This document shows positions 1 to 10,236 of a stretch of DNA of 64,000 nt, one piece after another. The DNA is from Flavobacteriales bacterium (GTDB lineage Bacteria > Bacteroidota > Bacteroidia > UBA10329): positions 25,357 to 89,356 of the forward strand of contig JAGYJL010000004.1 in NCBI GenBank assembly GCA_018402015.1, in the 5' to 3' direction. Each line of letters opens with the position of its first letter. Positions within the stretch are counted from its first letter, which is position 1. A program made the position numbers and the translations under genes. The notes under the pieces were generated by a model. It did not search any database and had not been told where the DNA came from. It worked only from the letters and a program-made list of their open reading frames with translations.

Positions 1-1
1 C

Positions 2-2407
2 TATCATTGTAATGATGAGTGCACAGATGAGATCATCGAGCACGATGGTCATGATTTCTGTTGTAACGGCTGCAGTACGGTCTATCAGTTGCTGCAAGAT
101 GTTGGTTTAGACGAGGCATACGCCAACGGTCCGTTGGGTATTCGCCCAGAGGAGAGTTCCAATACCGATTTGGCGTATCTCGACAATCCGGAAGTAAAGC
201 AGAACCTTCTTGATTTCTCAGACGGAAAGAAGGCTCGCATCTCTTTTGAACTGCCGGCCATTCATTGCAGTGCATGTGTGTATTTGCTTGAGCGCTTGGA
301 GCGCTTGAATAAAGGCGTGAAACAATGCGAGGTCAATTTTCCAAAGAAGCGCGCCAATATTCTTTTCGATGAAACAGAAATCACACTGCGCCAATTGGTG
401 GCGCTGTTGCGTTCCATTGGTTACGCGCCCAATCTGAATTTGCAGAACACAACCGAGAAAGGCGATAAACCAACAACCGATAAAGCTTTGCTCTATCGGA
501 TCGGTGTTGCGGGATTCTGCTTCGGCAACATTATGCTGCTAAGCTTTCCAGAATATCTCATCGGAGAAAAAGTTTTGGAAGAGAAATGGTCTGAGCTTTT
601 CAATTATCTCAACCTATTGTTGGCACTGCCTGTTGTACTATTTGCTGGGCGCGATTATCTGGTTTCGGCCTACAAGGGTCTAAAGGTGCGCCACGTGAAT
701 ATGGATGTGCCTGTTTCCATCGGTATTCTGGCCATATTCGGCCGTAGCGCGTATGATATTCTTGCAGGAGTTGGCCCTGGGTTCTTAGACTCCTTGGCAG
801 GATTCGTCTTCTTTCTTCTCATCGGAAAATGGTATCAGGCCAAAACCTATTCAGGGCTTTCTTTTGAGCGCGACTACAAGTCGTTTTTCCCAATTGCGGT
901 GAATAGAATAGGGGCCGATGGGCAAGTGGATGCTATTATGATCAAGCACTTGCTTACGGGAGATGAAATTCAGATACATAATGATGAGCTGATTCCTTGC
1001 GATTGCGAGTTGCTATCGGAAAAAGCTTCCATCGACTACAGTTTCGTTACGGGAGAAGCCGAGCCATCTTCAAAAAATGAAGGGAATCGCATTTATGCTG
1101 GTGGCAAGAATCGTGGGTCTGTTATACGATTACGTGTGATGAAGCCTGTTTCGAGCAGTTATCTTACTTCGCTTTGGAACAGTGCCGATACAAGCAAGGA
1201 TGCAGCGGTTCCTCCATTGCTCAACTTCTCAAACAAGATCGCATCTTGGTTCAGTGCAGCGGTTCTTTCCATTGCGGTCATCACGGCTATTTATTGGCTT
1301 ATTGTAGATCCTACAAACTGGTTGAATACAACAACTGCGGTATTGATCATTGCGTGTCCATGCGCATTGGCGCTCAGTATTCCATTTACTTACGGTTCAA
1401 TGCTTCGACATTTTGGTCGTCATGGCTTTTTTGTGCGCTCCGTGGAAGCAATCGCCAAACTGGGGCAGATCGATAATGTGGTCTTCGATAAGACCGGGAC
1501 CATTACTATTCGTCTGAAAGGAAGTGTGCTTTTTGGCGGGGCTGAACTGACCGTTGATCAATTGGAAGCGTTAGTAAATGTGGCGCGGCAGTCGCTTCAC
1601 CCGCTCAGTAAAACCTTTGCAGCAGCGTTTCCTAAAACACCACAGGAACAGGTAGTCGGTTTTACAGAGAATGCGGGCGTTGGCATTTACGGTATGGTCA
1701 ATGGCACATTGGTTGAACTGAAGAATCCGAACAACCTTTCTGAGCAAGAACGTAAGCAGTTCGATAGTTGGCAGACCGATTTCCACGGTATGGGTAAAAC
1801 AGCCGTGCTCATTAACGGCCATCTGCATGCGCGGGTAGAGTTCACCACCAGTTATCGCGTTGGACTGCACCGAACAATTGAGCAGATGAAGGAAAAGTTA
1901 ACGGTGTGGTTGCTTTCTGGTGATAACGATACAGAGGCCGCGGCACTTTCCAATGATCTTATTGCCGGGTTTGAAAAAGACCACATGTTCTTCAATATGG
2001 ATCCGCACCAGAAGCGCCAATGGGTTGAGGAGAAGCAATCTGATGGAACGGCTAAAGTGCTGATGGTAGGTGATGGACTGAATGACGCTGGTGCATTGCG
2101 TGAGGCCCATTTCGGTATTTCCATTGCGGAAGACAACAGTCAGTTTACACCAGCTTCCGATGGTATTCTCACGGCATCGTCCTTTGAGAAATTACCACAA
2201 TTGATAGCGCTTGCAAAGCAATCGCGAAGCGTGGTTCTCGGTGCCTTCGCCTTATCAATGGTCTACAACGTTATCGGTGTTACAGTGGCCGTACAAGGCC
2301 TGCTTTCGCCTGTTATGGCTGGCGTACTCATGCCCTTGAGTTCCGTTTCCATTGTACTGTTCACTACAGTTAGCACCGCCATTTTGGCGAAGAGCAAGCT
2401 CCAGTAA
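2..2407 (+). CDS. ccoI: Heavy-metal translocating P-type ATPase, cbb3 oxidase maturation (CcoI/FixI-like), 5' truncated by the window edge
   Basis: Frame is open from base 2 (YHCNDECTDE...HDFCCNGCSTVYQLL, N-terminal metal-binding motif); HSACVYLLERL HMA motif, CPCALALS, DKTGTIT, GDGLNDAGAL motifs; next to ccoS/ccoNO. Confidence 0.93.
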   Translation, partial: YHCNDECTDEIIEHDGHDFCCNGCSTVYQLLQDVGLDEAYANGPLGIRPEESSNTDLAYLDNPEVKQNLLDFSDGKKARISFELPAIHCSACVYLLERLERLNKGVKQCEVNFPKKRANILFDETEITLRQLVALLRSIGYAPNLNLQNTTEKGDKPTTDKALLYRIGVAGFCFGNIMLLSFPEYLIGEKVLEEKWSELFNYLNLLLALPVVLFAGRDYLVSAYKGLKVRHVNMDVPVSIGILAIFGRSAYDILAGVGPGFLDSLAGFVFFLLIGKWYQAKTYSGLSFERDYKSFFPIAVNRIGADGQVDAIMIKHLLTGDEIQIHNDELIPCDCELLSEKASIDYSFVTGEAEPSSKNEGNRIYAGGKNRGSVIRLRVMKPVSSSYLTSLWNSADTSKDAAVPPLLNFSNKIASWFSAAVLSIAVITAIYWLIVDPTNWLNTTTAVLIIACPCALALSIPFTYGSMLRHFGRHGFFVRSVEAIAKLGQIDNVVFDKTGTITIRLKGSVLFGGAELTVDQLEALVNVARQSLHPLSKTFAAAFPKTPQEQVVGFTENAGVGIYGMVNGTLVELKNPNNLSEQERKQFDSWQTDFHGMGKTAVLINGHLHARVEFTTSYRVGLHRTIEQMKEKLTVWLLSGDNDTEAAALSNDLIAGFEKDHMFFNMDPHQKRQWVEEKQSDGTAKVLMVGDGLNDAGALREAHFGISIAEDNSQFTPASDGILTASSFEKLPQLIALAKQSRSVVLGAFALSMVYNVIGVTVAVQGLLSPVMAGVLMPLSSVSIVLFTTVSTAILAKSKLQ

Positions 2408-2450
2408 AAGTTGTTTCCAGTTCCTCGTTATTTCTCAAACCACGGCCAGG

Positions 2451-2466
2451 CAAAACGATTGTTTTG
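2451..2466. repeat. Short inverted repeat CAAAAC-gatt-GTTTTG in the ccoI-ccoS gap
   Basis: Perfect 6-4-6 inverted repeat read directly. Confidence 0.4.
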
Positions 2467-2581
2467 TTTAGGGTTTTGAATTCAATAGTGGACAACGCTC
2501 ATTTTTCTGACAACGATCAGTTTTGACTGTGACTGCACTCAGCAAGTGCCCGATGCACGCTTAATTTCTTTGCTGCCTAAG

Positions 2582-2743
2582 ATGGAAGTGATATTTCTAC
2601 TCATAGCAATCAGTATCGTAGCGGCAGTCGGATTTCTGGCTGCTTTTCTATGGGCGGTAAGAAGTGGTCAGTACGATGACGACCAGACACCAGCCATGAG
2701 AATCTTATTTGACGAGAAACAATCAACAGAAACCAATAAATAA
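2582..2743 (+). CDS. ccoS: cbb3-type cytochrome oxidase assembly protein CcoS
   Basis: MEVIFLLIAISIVAAVGFLAAFLWAVRSGQYDDDQTPAMRILFD is typical of CcoS; start chosen at the internal Met of ORF 2546-2743. Confidence 0.9.
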   Translation: MEVIFLLIAISIVAAVGFLAAFLWAVRSGQYDDDQTPAMRILFDEKQSTETNK

Positions 2744-2747
2744 CTCA

Positions 2748-4886
2748 ATGGAAAAGGAAACATTCCGTTACGACAACAGCATCGTCCGCAAGTTCGCGTT
2801 CGCCACCATGGCGTTCGGTATAATCGGTATGCTAGTAGGATTGACCGCTGCCCTGCAGATGGTGGATCCGTGGTTCAACTTTTTAACCCCATATCTGACC
2901 TTTGGTAGGATTCGGCCACTGCATACCAATGCGGTGATCTTTGCCTTTGTGGGGAATGGCATCTTTATGGGTGTTTATTATTCGCTACAGCGTTTGCTGA
3001 AAACCAGAATGTGGAGTGATGCACTGAGCAACATCAATTTCTGGGGTTGGCAGCTCATTATTCTTTCGGCCGTAGTTACGCTTCCATTGGGTATAACAAC
3101 AGGTAAGGAATATGCCGAGTTGGAATGGTGGATTGATATCTGTATCGCTCTTATCTGGGTAGTGTTCGGTTTGAACATGTTCATGACCATACTGAAACGA
3201 AGAGAGCGTCACTTGTACGTAGCTATCTGGTTCTATATCGCCACCTTCGTTACTGTAGCAATGCTTCACATTGTGAACAGCTTTGAGCTTCCTGTTTCAT
3301 TCTTCAAGAGTTATAGCTGGTATGCTGGTGTTCAAGATGCATTGGTGCAATGGTGGTATGGTCATAACGCAGTGGCATTCTTCCTAACCACGCCTTATTT
3401 GGGATTGATGTACTACTTCATCCCTAAAGCATCGAACCGACCTGTTTATTCTTACCGACTTTCAATCGTTCACTTTTGGGCGCTGATCTTCATTTACATC
3501 TGGGCGGGACCACACCACTTGTTGTACACTGCTCTTCCAGATTGGGCTCAGAACCTTGGGGTAGTATTCTCATTCATGCTTATTGCGCCAAGTTGGGGTG
3601 GTATGCTCAACGGACTCCTAACCCTTCGTGGAGCTTGGGATAGAGTTCGCGAAAGCGCTGTACTCAAGTTCATGGTTGTAGCAGTTACTTGCTACGGTAT
3701 GTCAACTTTCGAAGGGCCAATGATGTCGCTGAAGAACGTGAATGCCATCAGTCACTTTACTGACTGGACCATTGCCCACGTGCACATCGGTGGTCTGGGT
3801 TGGAACGGTTTCATGACTTTCGGTATCCTTTACTACTTGATCCCAAAACTGTGGAACACTAAAATGTACTCTGATAAGCTTTCTGATTTCCATTTCTGGA
3901 TCGGAACACTCGGAATCATTCTTTACGCATTGCCAATGTACTGGGCCGGATTCACACAGAGTTTAATGTGGAAAGAATTCACCGCAGAAGGATTCTTGGC
4001 TTACCCTAACTTCTTGGAAACTGTAACCCAGTTAAAGCCGATGTACGCTGCAAGAGCATTTGGTGGAGGTATCTACATTATTGGTGTAATAGCAATGCTT
4101 TACAACCTGATAATGACCATGAAGCAAGGAACTTTCCAACCAGAAGAAGAAGCTTCTGCTGCTCCGTTAACAAATGATTACACGGCTCATAAAGGCGAAG
4201 GATGGCACAGAGCCATTGAAAGAAGACCGATACAGATGTTGGTTTTCAGTTTGGTTGCCGTGGCAATTGGTGGCGCGATAGAGATCATTCCTACTATGTT
4301 GATCGACAGCAACATTCCTACCATTGCCAGTGTAAAACCATACACACCGCTTGAGTTGGAAGGCCGCGACATCTACATCCGTGAGGGTTGCTACAACTGT
4401 CACTCTCAGATGATCCGTCCATTCCGATCCGAAACGGAGCGTTACGGTGAGTACTCTAAGGCAGGCGAATTTGTGTATGACCACCCATTCCAATGGGGTT
4501 CTAAGAGAACTGGTCCAGATCTGCACAGAATTGGAGCCAAGTATTCAGATAGCTGGCACTACAACCACATGTGGGATCCTGCAAGTATGTCGCCAGGAAC
4601 TATTATGCCATCATATCCATGGTTGTTTGACAGTGAACTGAGCACAGACCTTACTGCAGGTAAGATCAGAGCAATGCAAACGCTAGGTGTGCCGTACGAA
4701 GAAGGTTATGATCAGCTAGCTGTAGAAGACCTTAATGCGCAAGCACAGCAGATCGCTGATAACCTGAAAAAGGACGGCATTGAAGTGCTTCCGCAGACAG
4801 AGATCGTAGCGCTGATAGCCTACTTGCAACGTCTTGGTACAGATATTAAAGTGAAGGACGCGCAGGCGGCCATGGTAAACCAATAA
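2748..4886 (+). CDS. ccoNO: cbb3-type cytochrome c oxidase, fused subunits I and II (CcoN-CcoO)
   Basis: CcoN-like multi-TM region followed by CcoO-like region RDIYIREGCYNCHSQMIRPFRSETERYGEYSKAGEFVYDHPFQWGSKRTGPDL in one ORF. Confidence 0.95.
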   Translation: MEKETFRYDNSIVRKFAFATMAFGIIGMLVGLTAALQMVDPWFNFLTPYLTFGRIRPLHTNAVIFAFVGNGIFMGVYYSLQRLLKTRMWSDALSNINFWGWQLIILSAVVTLPLGITTGKEYAELEWWIDICIALIWVVFGLNMFMTILKRRERHLYVAIWFYIATFVTVAMLHIVNSFELPVSFFKSYSWYAGVQDALVQWWYGHNAVAFFLTTPYLGLMYYFIPKASNRPVYSYRLSIVHFWALIFIYIWAGPHHLLYTALPDWAQNLGVVFSFMLIAPSWGGMLNGLLTLRGAWDRVRESAVLKFMVVAVTCYGMSTFEGPMMSLKNVNAISHFTDWTIAHVHIGGLGWNGFMTFGILYYLIPKLWNTKMYSDKLSDFHFWIGTLGIILYALPMYWAGFTQSLMWKEFTAEGFLAYPNFLETVTQLKPMYAARAFGGGIYIIGVIAMLYNLIMTMKQGTFQPEEEASAAPLTNDYTAHKGEGWHRAIERRPIQMLVFSLVAVAIGGAIEIIPTMLIDSNIPTIASVKPYTPLELEGRDIYIREGCYNCHSQMIRPFRSETERYGEYSKAGEFVYDHPFQWGSKRTGPDLHRIGAKYSDSWHYNHMWDPASMSPGTIMPSYPWLFDSELSTDLTAGKIRAMQTLGVPYEEGYDQLAVEDLNAQAQQIADNLKKDGIEVLPQTEIVALIAYLQRLGTDIKVKDAQAAMVNQ

Positions 4887-4898
4887 AGAGAAAAGATC

Positions 4899-5090
4899 AT
4901 GCTAAAGTTTGTAAAACATCATATGGAGACCATTATGGGGATTGAAATATTCCCGATCATCTCCTTCATCATCTTCTTCACATTCTTCATTGTGGTCCTC
5001 GGCTACCTCGTTGTGCAGCGCACATCGTATTTCGATAAGATGAGCCTCATGCCATTGGACGACAACCAAGCATCAACCAATAAACTCTAA
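4899..5090 (+). CDS. ccoQ: CcoQ-like small membrane protein
   Basis: 63 aa single-TM protein between ccoNO and ccoP. Confidence 0.7.
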   Translation: MLKFVKHHMETIMGIEIFPIISFIIFFTFFIVVLGYLVVQRTSYFDKMSLMPLDDNQASTNKL

Positions 5091-5093
5091 GAC

Positions 5094-6284
5094 ATGAAAT
5101 GGTTTAATAATAGAACAAGACTGTTGAGCGCGGTTGCGCTGAGCACGCTTTTGGCCACCAGTGCCAGTGCACAGGAATCAGTAGTTCCGGTTCCGTGGGA
5201 GAACATCGTTTCGGCAAATGACACGGCCGTGTTCTGGGTACTTGCATCATTTGCAGTGCTGTTGCTCATCCTTATATGGGTTGTTGCCGGAGTTACCAAA
5301 GGTCTGCTGTCTGATACAGAACTGTGGAAAGGAAAATGGGAGCAATCTGCTAAAGCGGTGGCTGTATTCATTGGAACGTCAATGTTGTTGAGTGCTACAG
5401 ATACGTTGGCACAGACAGAAGTTGCTGCGTCTCCTTTGTTCGAAATGTCCGATGGACTTTTCTGGATAATGGTAGTAGTTGATGCTTTCCTGCTCTTCGT
5501 ATTGCTAGGTATGCTTTACAATCTGAGTAGCCTTATAAAGTCGCTTAGAACCACAGAAGCCCAGGCAGAAGTTGTTGTAGAGAAATCTATTTGGGAAGGA
5601 AGCCTTTCTGCTGCAGTTCCATTGGAGCAGGAAAAAGACATCTTAATGGACCACGAGTATGATGGTATTATGGAGTTGGACAATAAGCTCCCACCGTGGT
5701 GGTTGTACATGTTCTATTTCACCATTGCATTCGGAGTGGTTTACACGATCTACTATGAGTTTTCTGACGGTCCTAGCCAATTGGATGAATACAATACCGA
5801 AATGGCAATTGCAGCAGAACAGAAAGCCGCTTTCCTTGCCAATGCTGCCAATAATGTTGACGAGTCTACAGCAATGCTGTTAACCGATGCGAGTTCTATC
5901 TCGAACGGTAAAGCCAAGTTCGAGACGCTTTGTGTAGCATGCCATGCCAAATCGGGCGGCTCTACACAGGTGCCAATGGGTGTTGGTCCAAACCTTACAG
6001 ACGAGTATTGGATTCATGGAGGCGGTATGCAGAACATCTTTAAAACCATAAAATATGGTGTGCCAGCAAAGGGTATGATCTCTTGGGAAGCACAATTGAC
6101 CCCAGTACAGATACAAGAGGTTGCCTCGTATATCATTTCGCTTCAGGGCACCAATCCTGAAAATGCAAAGGAACCGCAAGGCGATATATGGGTAGAGGAT
6201 GGTGCTGTTGCACCAGCGGCCCCAACAGATTCTACAGAACAAGCTCCAGTTGCAGAGGCCGAAACGGCCTCCGCAGCGGAGTAA
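5094..6284 (+). CDS. ccoP: cbb3-type cytochrome c oxidase subunit III (CcoP), one CXXCH motif
   Basis: LPPWWLYMFYFTIAFGVVYTIYYE plus CVACHAKSGG...GVGPNLTDEYWIHGG. Confidence 0.93.
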   Translation: MKWFNNRTRLLSAVALSTLLATSASAQESVVPVPWENIVSANDTAVFWVLASFAVLLLILIWVVAGVTKGLLSDTELWKGKWEQSAKAVAVFIGTSMLLSATDTLAQTEVAASPLFEMSDGLFWIMVVVDAFLLFVLLGMLYNLSSLIKSLRTTEAQAEVVVEKSIWEGSLSAAVPLEQEKDILMDHEYDGIMELDNKLPPWWLYMFYFTIAFGVVYTIYYEFSDGPSQLDEYNTEMAIAAEQKAAFLANAANNVDESTAMLLTDASSISNGKAKFETLCVACHAKSGGSTQVPMGVGPNLTDEYWIHGGGMQNIFKTIKYGVPAKGMISWEAQLTPVQIQEVASYIISLQGTNPENAKEPQGDIWVEDGAVAPAAPTDSTEQAPVAEAETASAAE

Positions 6285-6335
6285 GTACTGATAATTAATA
6301 AAGGGCAAATTTTTGTCCGACCCAAAGTAAAGGCC

Positions 6336-7751
6336 ATGGAGACGAAAGATGAAAAAGGGTCATTCAGAGACCACCTGTCAACGCTAGACGATAGCGGAAA
6401 CAGAAAGTGGATCTATCCAAAAATGCCAATTGGTAAGTACTACAATTGGCGTAAGTGGTTGAGCTACGTATTGCTTGCCGTATTGTTTGCGGCTCCGTGG
6501 ATCAAAATAGGTGGAGAACCGCTGTTGATGATCAACGTGTTGCAACGGAAGTTCGTCATCTTCGGGCAGGTTTTCTGGCCACAGGATTTCTACCTGTTCG
6601 GTTTGGCAATGATCACGTTCGTGTTGTTCATTGTGCTTTTCACTGTAGCATTCGGACGTATCTTCTGTGGTTGGTTCTGTCCGCAGACCATCTTCATGGA
6701 AATGCTCTTTCGCAGAATCGAGTATTGGATCGAAGGCGATTGGAAACATCAGCAGCGCTTAGATAAAATGCCTTGGAATGCGGAGAAGATCCGTAAGAAA
6801 GGAATCAAGCATTTTCTGTTTCTGATAGTCTCTTTTCTTATTTCCAACACGTTTCTGGCTTACATTATCGGTAGCGATGAGCTTGTCAACATCATTACCG
6901 ATTCTCCCTCAGAACACATCGTTGGGTTGGTTGCCATCATCATTTTCACCTTGGTTTTCTATGGCGTTTTTGCCAGAATGCGAGAGCAGGTTTGCACCAA
7001 TATCTGTCCGTACGGACGTTTGCAAGGCGTACTTCTCGATCGCAATTCCATGATTGTTGCTTACGACCACAAACGTGGCGAAGGAAGAAGTAAATGGCGC
7101 AAAGGAGAAGATCGCGCAGCAGAAGGCAAGGGAGATTGTATTGATTGCAATGCTTGTGTGGATGTTTGTCCAACAGGAATAGACATTCGTAACGGTACCC
7201 AGCTCGAGTGCATCAATTGCACTGCATGTATGGATGCGTGCGATAATGTGATGGAGAAGGTTGGATTTGAAAAAGCCCTTGTTGGTTACAAGAGCGAAGA
7301 GACCATTTCAACAGGTAAGCCATTTACATACACCGTACGTTTGAAAGCATACACCGTGGTGTTGAGCATTCTCACCGTTGCCATGTTTGCGCTTATTATC
7401 ACAAGAGCAGATATTGGAGTAACGGTTCTCCGAACACCAGGAATGTTATTTCAGGAAGGCGAGAACAATACAATTACCAACCTGTACAACTATAAGGTGA
7501 TCAACAAAACGGCCGAGAACATGGTTTTGGATCTTCGCGTGGTTAAAGGACCAGGCAAGGTGAAAATGGTGGGCGAGATGCTGAAACTGGATGCGCAAGG
7601 AACATCGGAAGGTGTGCTTTTTGTGGAGGTTCCGAAAGATGAGCTGACAGGTAGAAAAACGGATGTAACAGTAGGTATTTACAACGGGGAAAAACTACTG
7701 AAGAAGGTGAAGACCAACTTCATTGGCCCAGCACCCGGCTTAAGCAGATAG
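6336..7751 (+). CDS. ccoG: Cytochrome c oxidase accessory protein CcoG (FixG/RdxA), 4Fe-4S
   Basis: CGWFCPQTIFMEMLFRRIEY, CIDCNACVDVCPTGIDIRNGTQLECINCTACMDACD. Confidence 0.95.
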   Translation: METKDEKGSFRDHLSTLDDSGNRKWIYPKMPIGKYYNWRKWLSYVLLAVLFAAPWIKIGGEPLLMINVLQRKFVIFGQVFWPQDFYLFGLAMITFVLFIVLFTVAFGRIFCGWFCPQTIFMEMLFRRIEYWIEGDWKHQQRLDKMPWNAEKIRKKGIKHFLFLIVSFLISNTFLAYIIGSDELVNIITDSPSEHIVGLVAIIIFTLVFYGVFARMREQVCTNICPYGRLQGVLLDRNSMIVAYDHKRGEGRSKWRKGEDRAAEGKGDCIDCNACVDVCPTGIDIRNGTQLECINCTACMDACDNVMEKVGFEKALVGYKSEETISTGKPFTYTVRLKAYTVVLSILTVAMFALIITRADIGVTVLRTPGMLFQEGENNTITNLYNYKVINKTAENMVLDLRVVKGPGKVKMVGEMLKLDAQGTSEGVLFVEVPKDELTGRKTDVTVGIYNGEKLLKKVKTNFIGPAPGLSR

Positions 7752-7754
7752 ACA

Positions 7755-8177
7755 ATGAATTGGGGATGGCGCATAGCAATATTTTATAGCACGTTTGTCG
7801 TGTTTATGATCGGAATGGTGGTAATGGCTTTTCGACAGGATTTCGACCTTGTTTCAGACGACTATTACGAGCAGGAAATTGCCTATCAAGGCCGCATAGA
7901 CCAGATGACAAACGCATCGGACGATGGCCAGAAAGTCACTGTTTCCAAATCTGATAACGGGTATGATCTTGCTTTTTCAGAAAAAGCGGAAGAGGTAAAG
8001 GTTCACTTTTTTCGCCCTTCAGATGACACCCAGGATTTCAAGCTGGAAGAGGCTGTAGTCGAATCTATTTTGCCGGTTTCTTCAGAGAAGTTTGCCATGG
8101 GCAAATACTTGGTTAAAGTAGAGTGGAAGGCCAATGGTAAAACCTATTTCCAAGAACAGGATCTTTTTGTAAACTGA
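7755..8177 (+). CDS. ccoH: FixH family protein (CcoH)
   Basis: MNWGWRIAIFYSTFVVFMIGMVVMAFRQDFDLVSDDYYEQEIAYQ; position after ccoG. Confidence 0.88.
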   Translation: MNWGWRIAIFYSTFVVFMIGMVVMAFRQDFDLVSDDYYEQEIAYQGRIDQMTNASDDGQKVTVSKSDNGYDLAFSEKAEEVKVHFFRPSDDTQDFKLEEAVVESILPVSSEKFAMGKYLVKVEWKANGKTYFQEQDLFVN

Positions 8178-8884
8178 TGTTTATAACTGCATTTGCCATA
8201 GGGGCTTTGGGAAGTTTCCACTGCATTGGCATGTGTGGTCCAATTGCTTTATCTGTTCCAATGGCAGGCAGATCTGGCCTCGCAGGAATCATTAGAGGTT
8301 TGGCTTACAATCTGGGTCGGGTTACTACTTATGCTGTTCTCGGCCTGATCGTAGGATTCGTTGGCAAGCAACTCATGTTCGGCAATTTCCAACAAGGCCT
8401 TTCCATTGTCGTAGGAATCCTCATTCTTGGCTTTTTGTTCTTGCCAAAAGCCATCACCAAAAAACTTGATCCCACTACAAGATTTGCACAGCTGTTTTTA
8501 AAGTTGAAGTCAACGTTTCAAGGACTTTTTAAAAGCAGGTCCATTTTTGGGCCTCTTTTTCTCGGACTCGTAAACGGGCTCTTACCCTGCGGATTGGTTT
8601 ACGTTGGATTGGCGGGCGCATTGGCACTTGGAGACCCTTTTTCAAGCGCTGGTTTCATGGCTGCATTCGGGTTGGGAACAGTGCCGATCATGATAACTGT
8701 CATACTTGCGGGTGACCTCATTTCGCTTCAATGGCGCGCAAAAGTCCGAAAATTGATGCCAGTAATGTTTGCCATCATGGGCGCACTTTTCATACTACGA
8801 GGAATGAATTTGGGAATACCTTATGTAAGCCCAAATATGGAAGTGCCGGAAGTTGGCGGAATTCCACAATGCCACACGCCATGA
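8177..8884 (+). CDS. Sulfite exporter TauE/SafE-like membrane protein of cbb3 clusters
   Basis: GALGSFHCIGMCGPIALSVP and NGLLPCGLVYVGLAGAL motifs; position in cco cluster. Confidence 0.88.
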   Translation: MFITAFAIGALGSFHCIGMCGPIALSVPMAGRSGLAGIIRGLAYNLGRVTTYAVLGLIVGFVGKQLMFGNFQQGLSIVVGILILGFLFLPKAITKKLDPTTRFAQLFLKLKSTFQGLFKSRSIFGPLFLGLVNGLLPCGLVYVGLAGALALGDPFSSAGFMAAFGLGTVPIMITVILAGDLISLQWRAKVRKLMPVMFAIMGALFILRGMNLGIPYVSPNMEVPEVGGIPQCHTP

Positions 8885-10236
8885 ATACCGATTTTATCAA
8901 GAAATACAATATCCCAAGTCCCAGGTACACGAGTTATCCTACCGTGCCGCATTGGAACAATGCCGAGTTTGATAAACATGAACACCTGAACCGTTTGGTT
9001 ACAAGTTTCAAGAAGGATAAGAAAGAGGGCATTTCACTTTACATTCATTTGCCTTACTGCGAGAGTTTGTGCACTTATTGTGGTTGTAACAAACGCATCA
9101 CAATCAATCATTCGGTAGAAGGACCATACATTGATGCTGTTCTAAAGGAATGGAGGATGTACTTGGATGTGTTGGGTGAAAAACCCAAGTTGGCCGAACT
9201 ACACTTGGGTGGAGGAACTCCAACATTCTTCTCGCCAGAAAATCTCGGCATGTTGATGGATGGTATTTTGGAACACGCCACTACTACCGATAAGTCTGAG
9301 TTCAGTTTTGAAGCACATCCGAATAATACCACTATTGATCACTTGCGCACGCTACGCAAGAAAGGATTTACGCGGATAAGTTTGGGAGTGCAGGATTTTG
9401 ATACGGTTGTACAGCGTACAATTAATCGCGTGCAAACTTTTGCTCAGGTTCGGAAAGTAACCCATGACGCTCGCGCACTGGGTTTCAAGTCGGTGAACTT
9501 CGACCTGATTTATGGATTGCCGAAGCAAACGATGCAGGGGATGTTAGACACCTTTGACAAGGTTTCCGTATTGAATCCCGACCGTATTGCGTTTTACAGT
9601 TACGCACATGTGCCTTGGAAAAGCCCTTCTCAGCGCGGATATGACGATAACGACCTGCCAAATGAGTTAGAAAAGATAGAACTTTACAATGCAGGTCGAG
9701 AAAAACTCCTCGCGAACGGTTATGTAGAGATCGGAATGGATCACTTTGCAAAACCGGATGATGGCCTTGCTTTAGCCGCTCAGAATGGCACTATCCATCG
9801 GAATTTCATGGGGTATACTACCAGCAAGAATGACACGTTGATCGGGCTAGGTGTGTCATCCATTAGCGATGCGTGGAGTTCGTTGGCTCAGAATCCGATT
9901 GTTGTTGAATCGTATTTGGAGAAAATCGAAAAAGGTGAGATTCCGTTAGTTAAAGGACACCTGCATTCCGATCGTGACATGGCTATTAGAAAGACCATTC
10001 TCGACCTGATGTGTACCTTTCATTGTAAGTTGGATTATCTCAAAAACGAGAAAGAGTTTGAGACCATTGTTCAGCGCCTGTCGGAACATCTTACAGATGA
10101 TCTTCTCAGTATTGAGGAGCACGGCATACACGTTAAACCGGAAGGTCGTGCTTTTATTAGAACCATTTGTATGGCCCTTGATGAGTTTGTTTGGAGTAAG
10201 GATTCAGGCCAACAGATGTTTTCTAAGAGCGTCTGA
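8881..10236 (+). CDS. hemN: Oxygen-independent coproporphyrinogen III oxidase
   Basis: MNTDFIKKYNIPSPRYTSYPTVPHW, radical SAM YIHLPYCESLCTYCGCNK; the longer upstream ORF overlaps the preceding gene, so the start was moved to 8881. Confidence 0.94.
   Translation: MNTDFIKKYNIPSPRYTSYPTVPHWNNAEFDKHEHLNRLVTSFKKDKKEGISLYIHLPYCESLCTYCGCNKRITINHSVEGPYIDAVLKEWRMYLDVLGEKPKLAELHLGGGTPTFFSPENLGMLMDGILEHATTTDKSEFSFEAHPNNTTIDHLRTLRKKGFTRISLGVQDFDTVVQRTINRVQTFAQVRKVTHDARALGFKSVNFDLIYGLPKQTMQGMLDTFDKVSVLNPDRIAFYSYAHVPWKSPSQRGYDDNDLPNELEKIELYNAGREKLLANGYVEIGMDHFAKPDDGLALAAQNGTIHRNFMGYTTSKNDTLIGLGVSSISDAWSSLAQNPIVVESYLEKIEKGEIPLVKGHLHSDRDMAIRKTILDLMCTFHCKLDYLKNEKEFETIVQRLSEHLTDDLLSIEEHGIHVKPEGRAFIRTICMALDEFVWSKDSGQQMFSKSV

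Noticed and set aside
8731-8880. N-terminal extension of the hemN ORF
   Set aside because: Overlaps the TauE/SafE gene; the canonical HemN start is at 8881.
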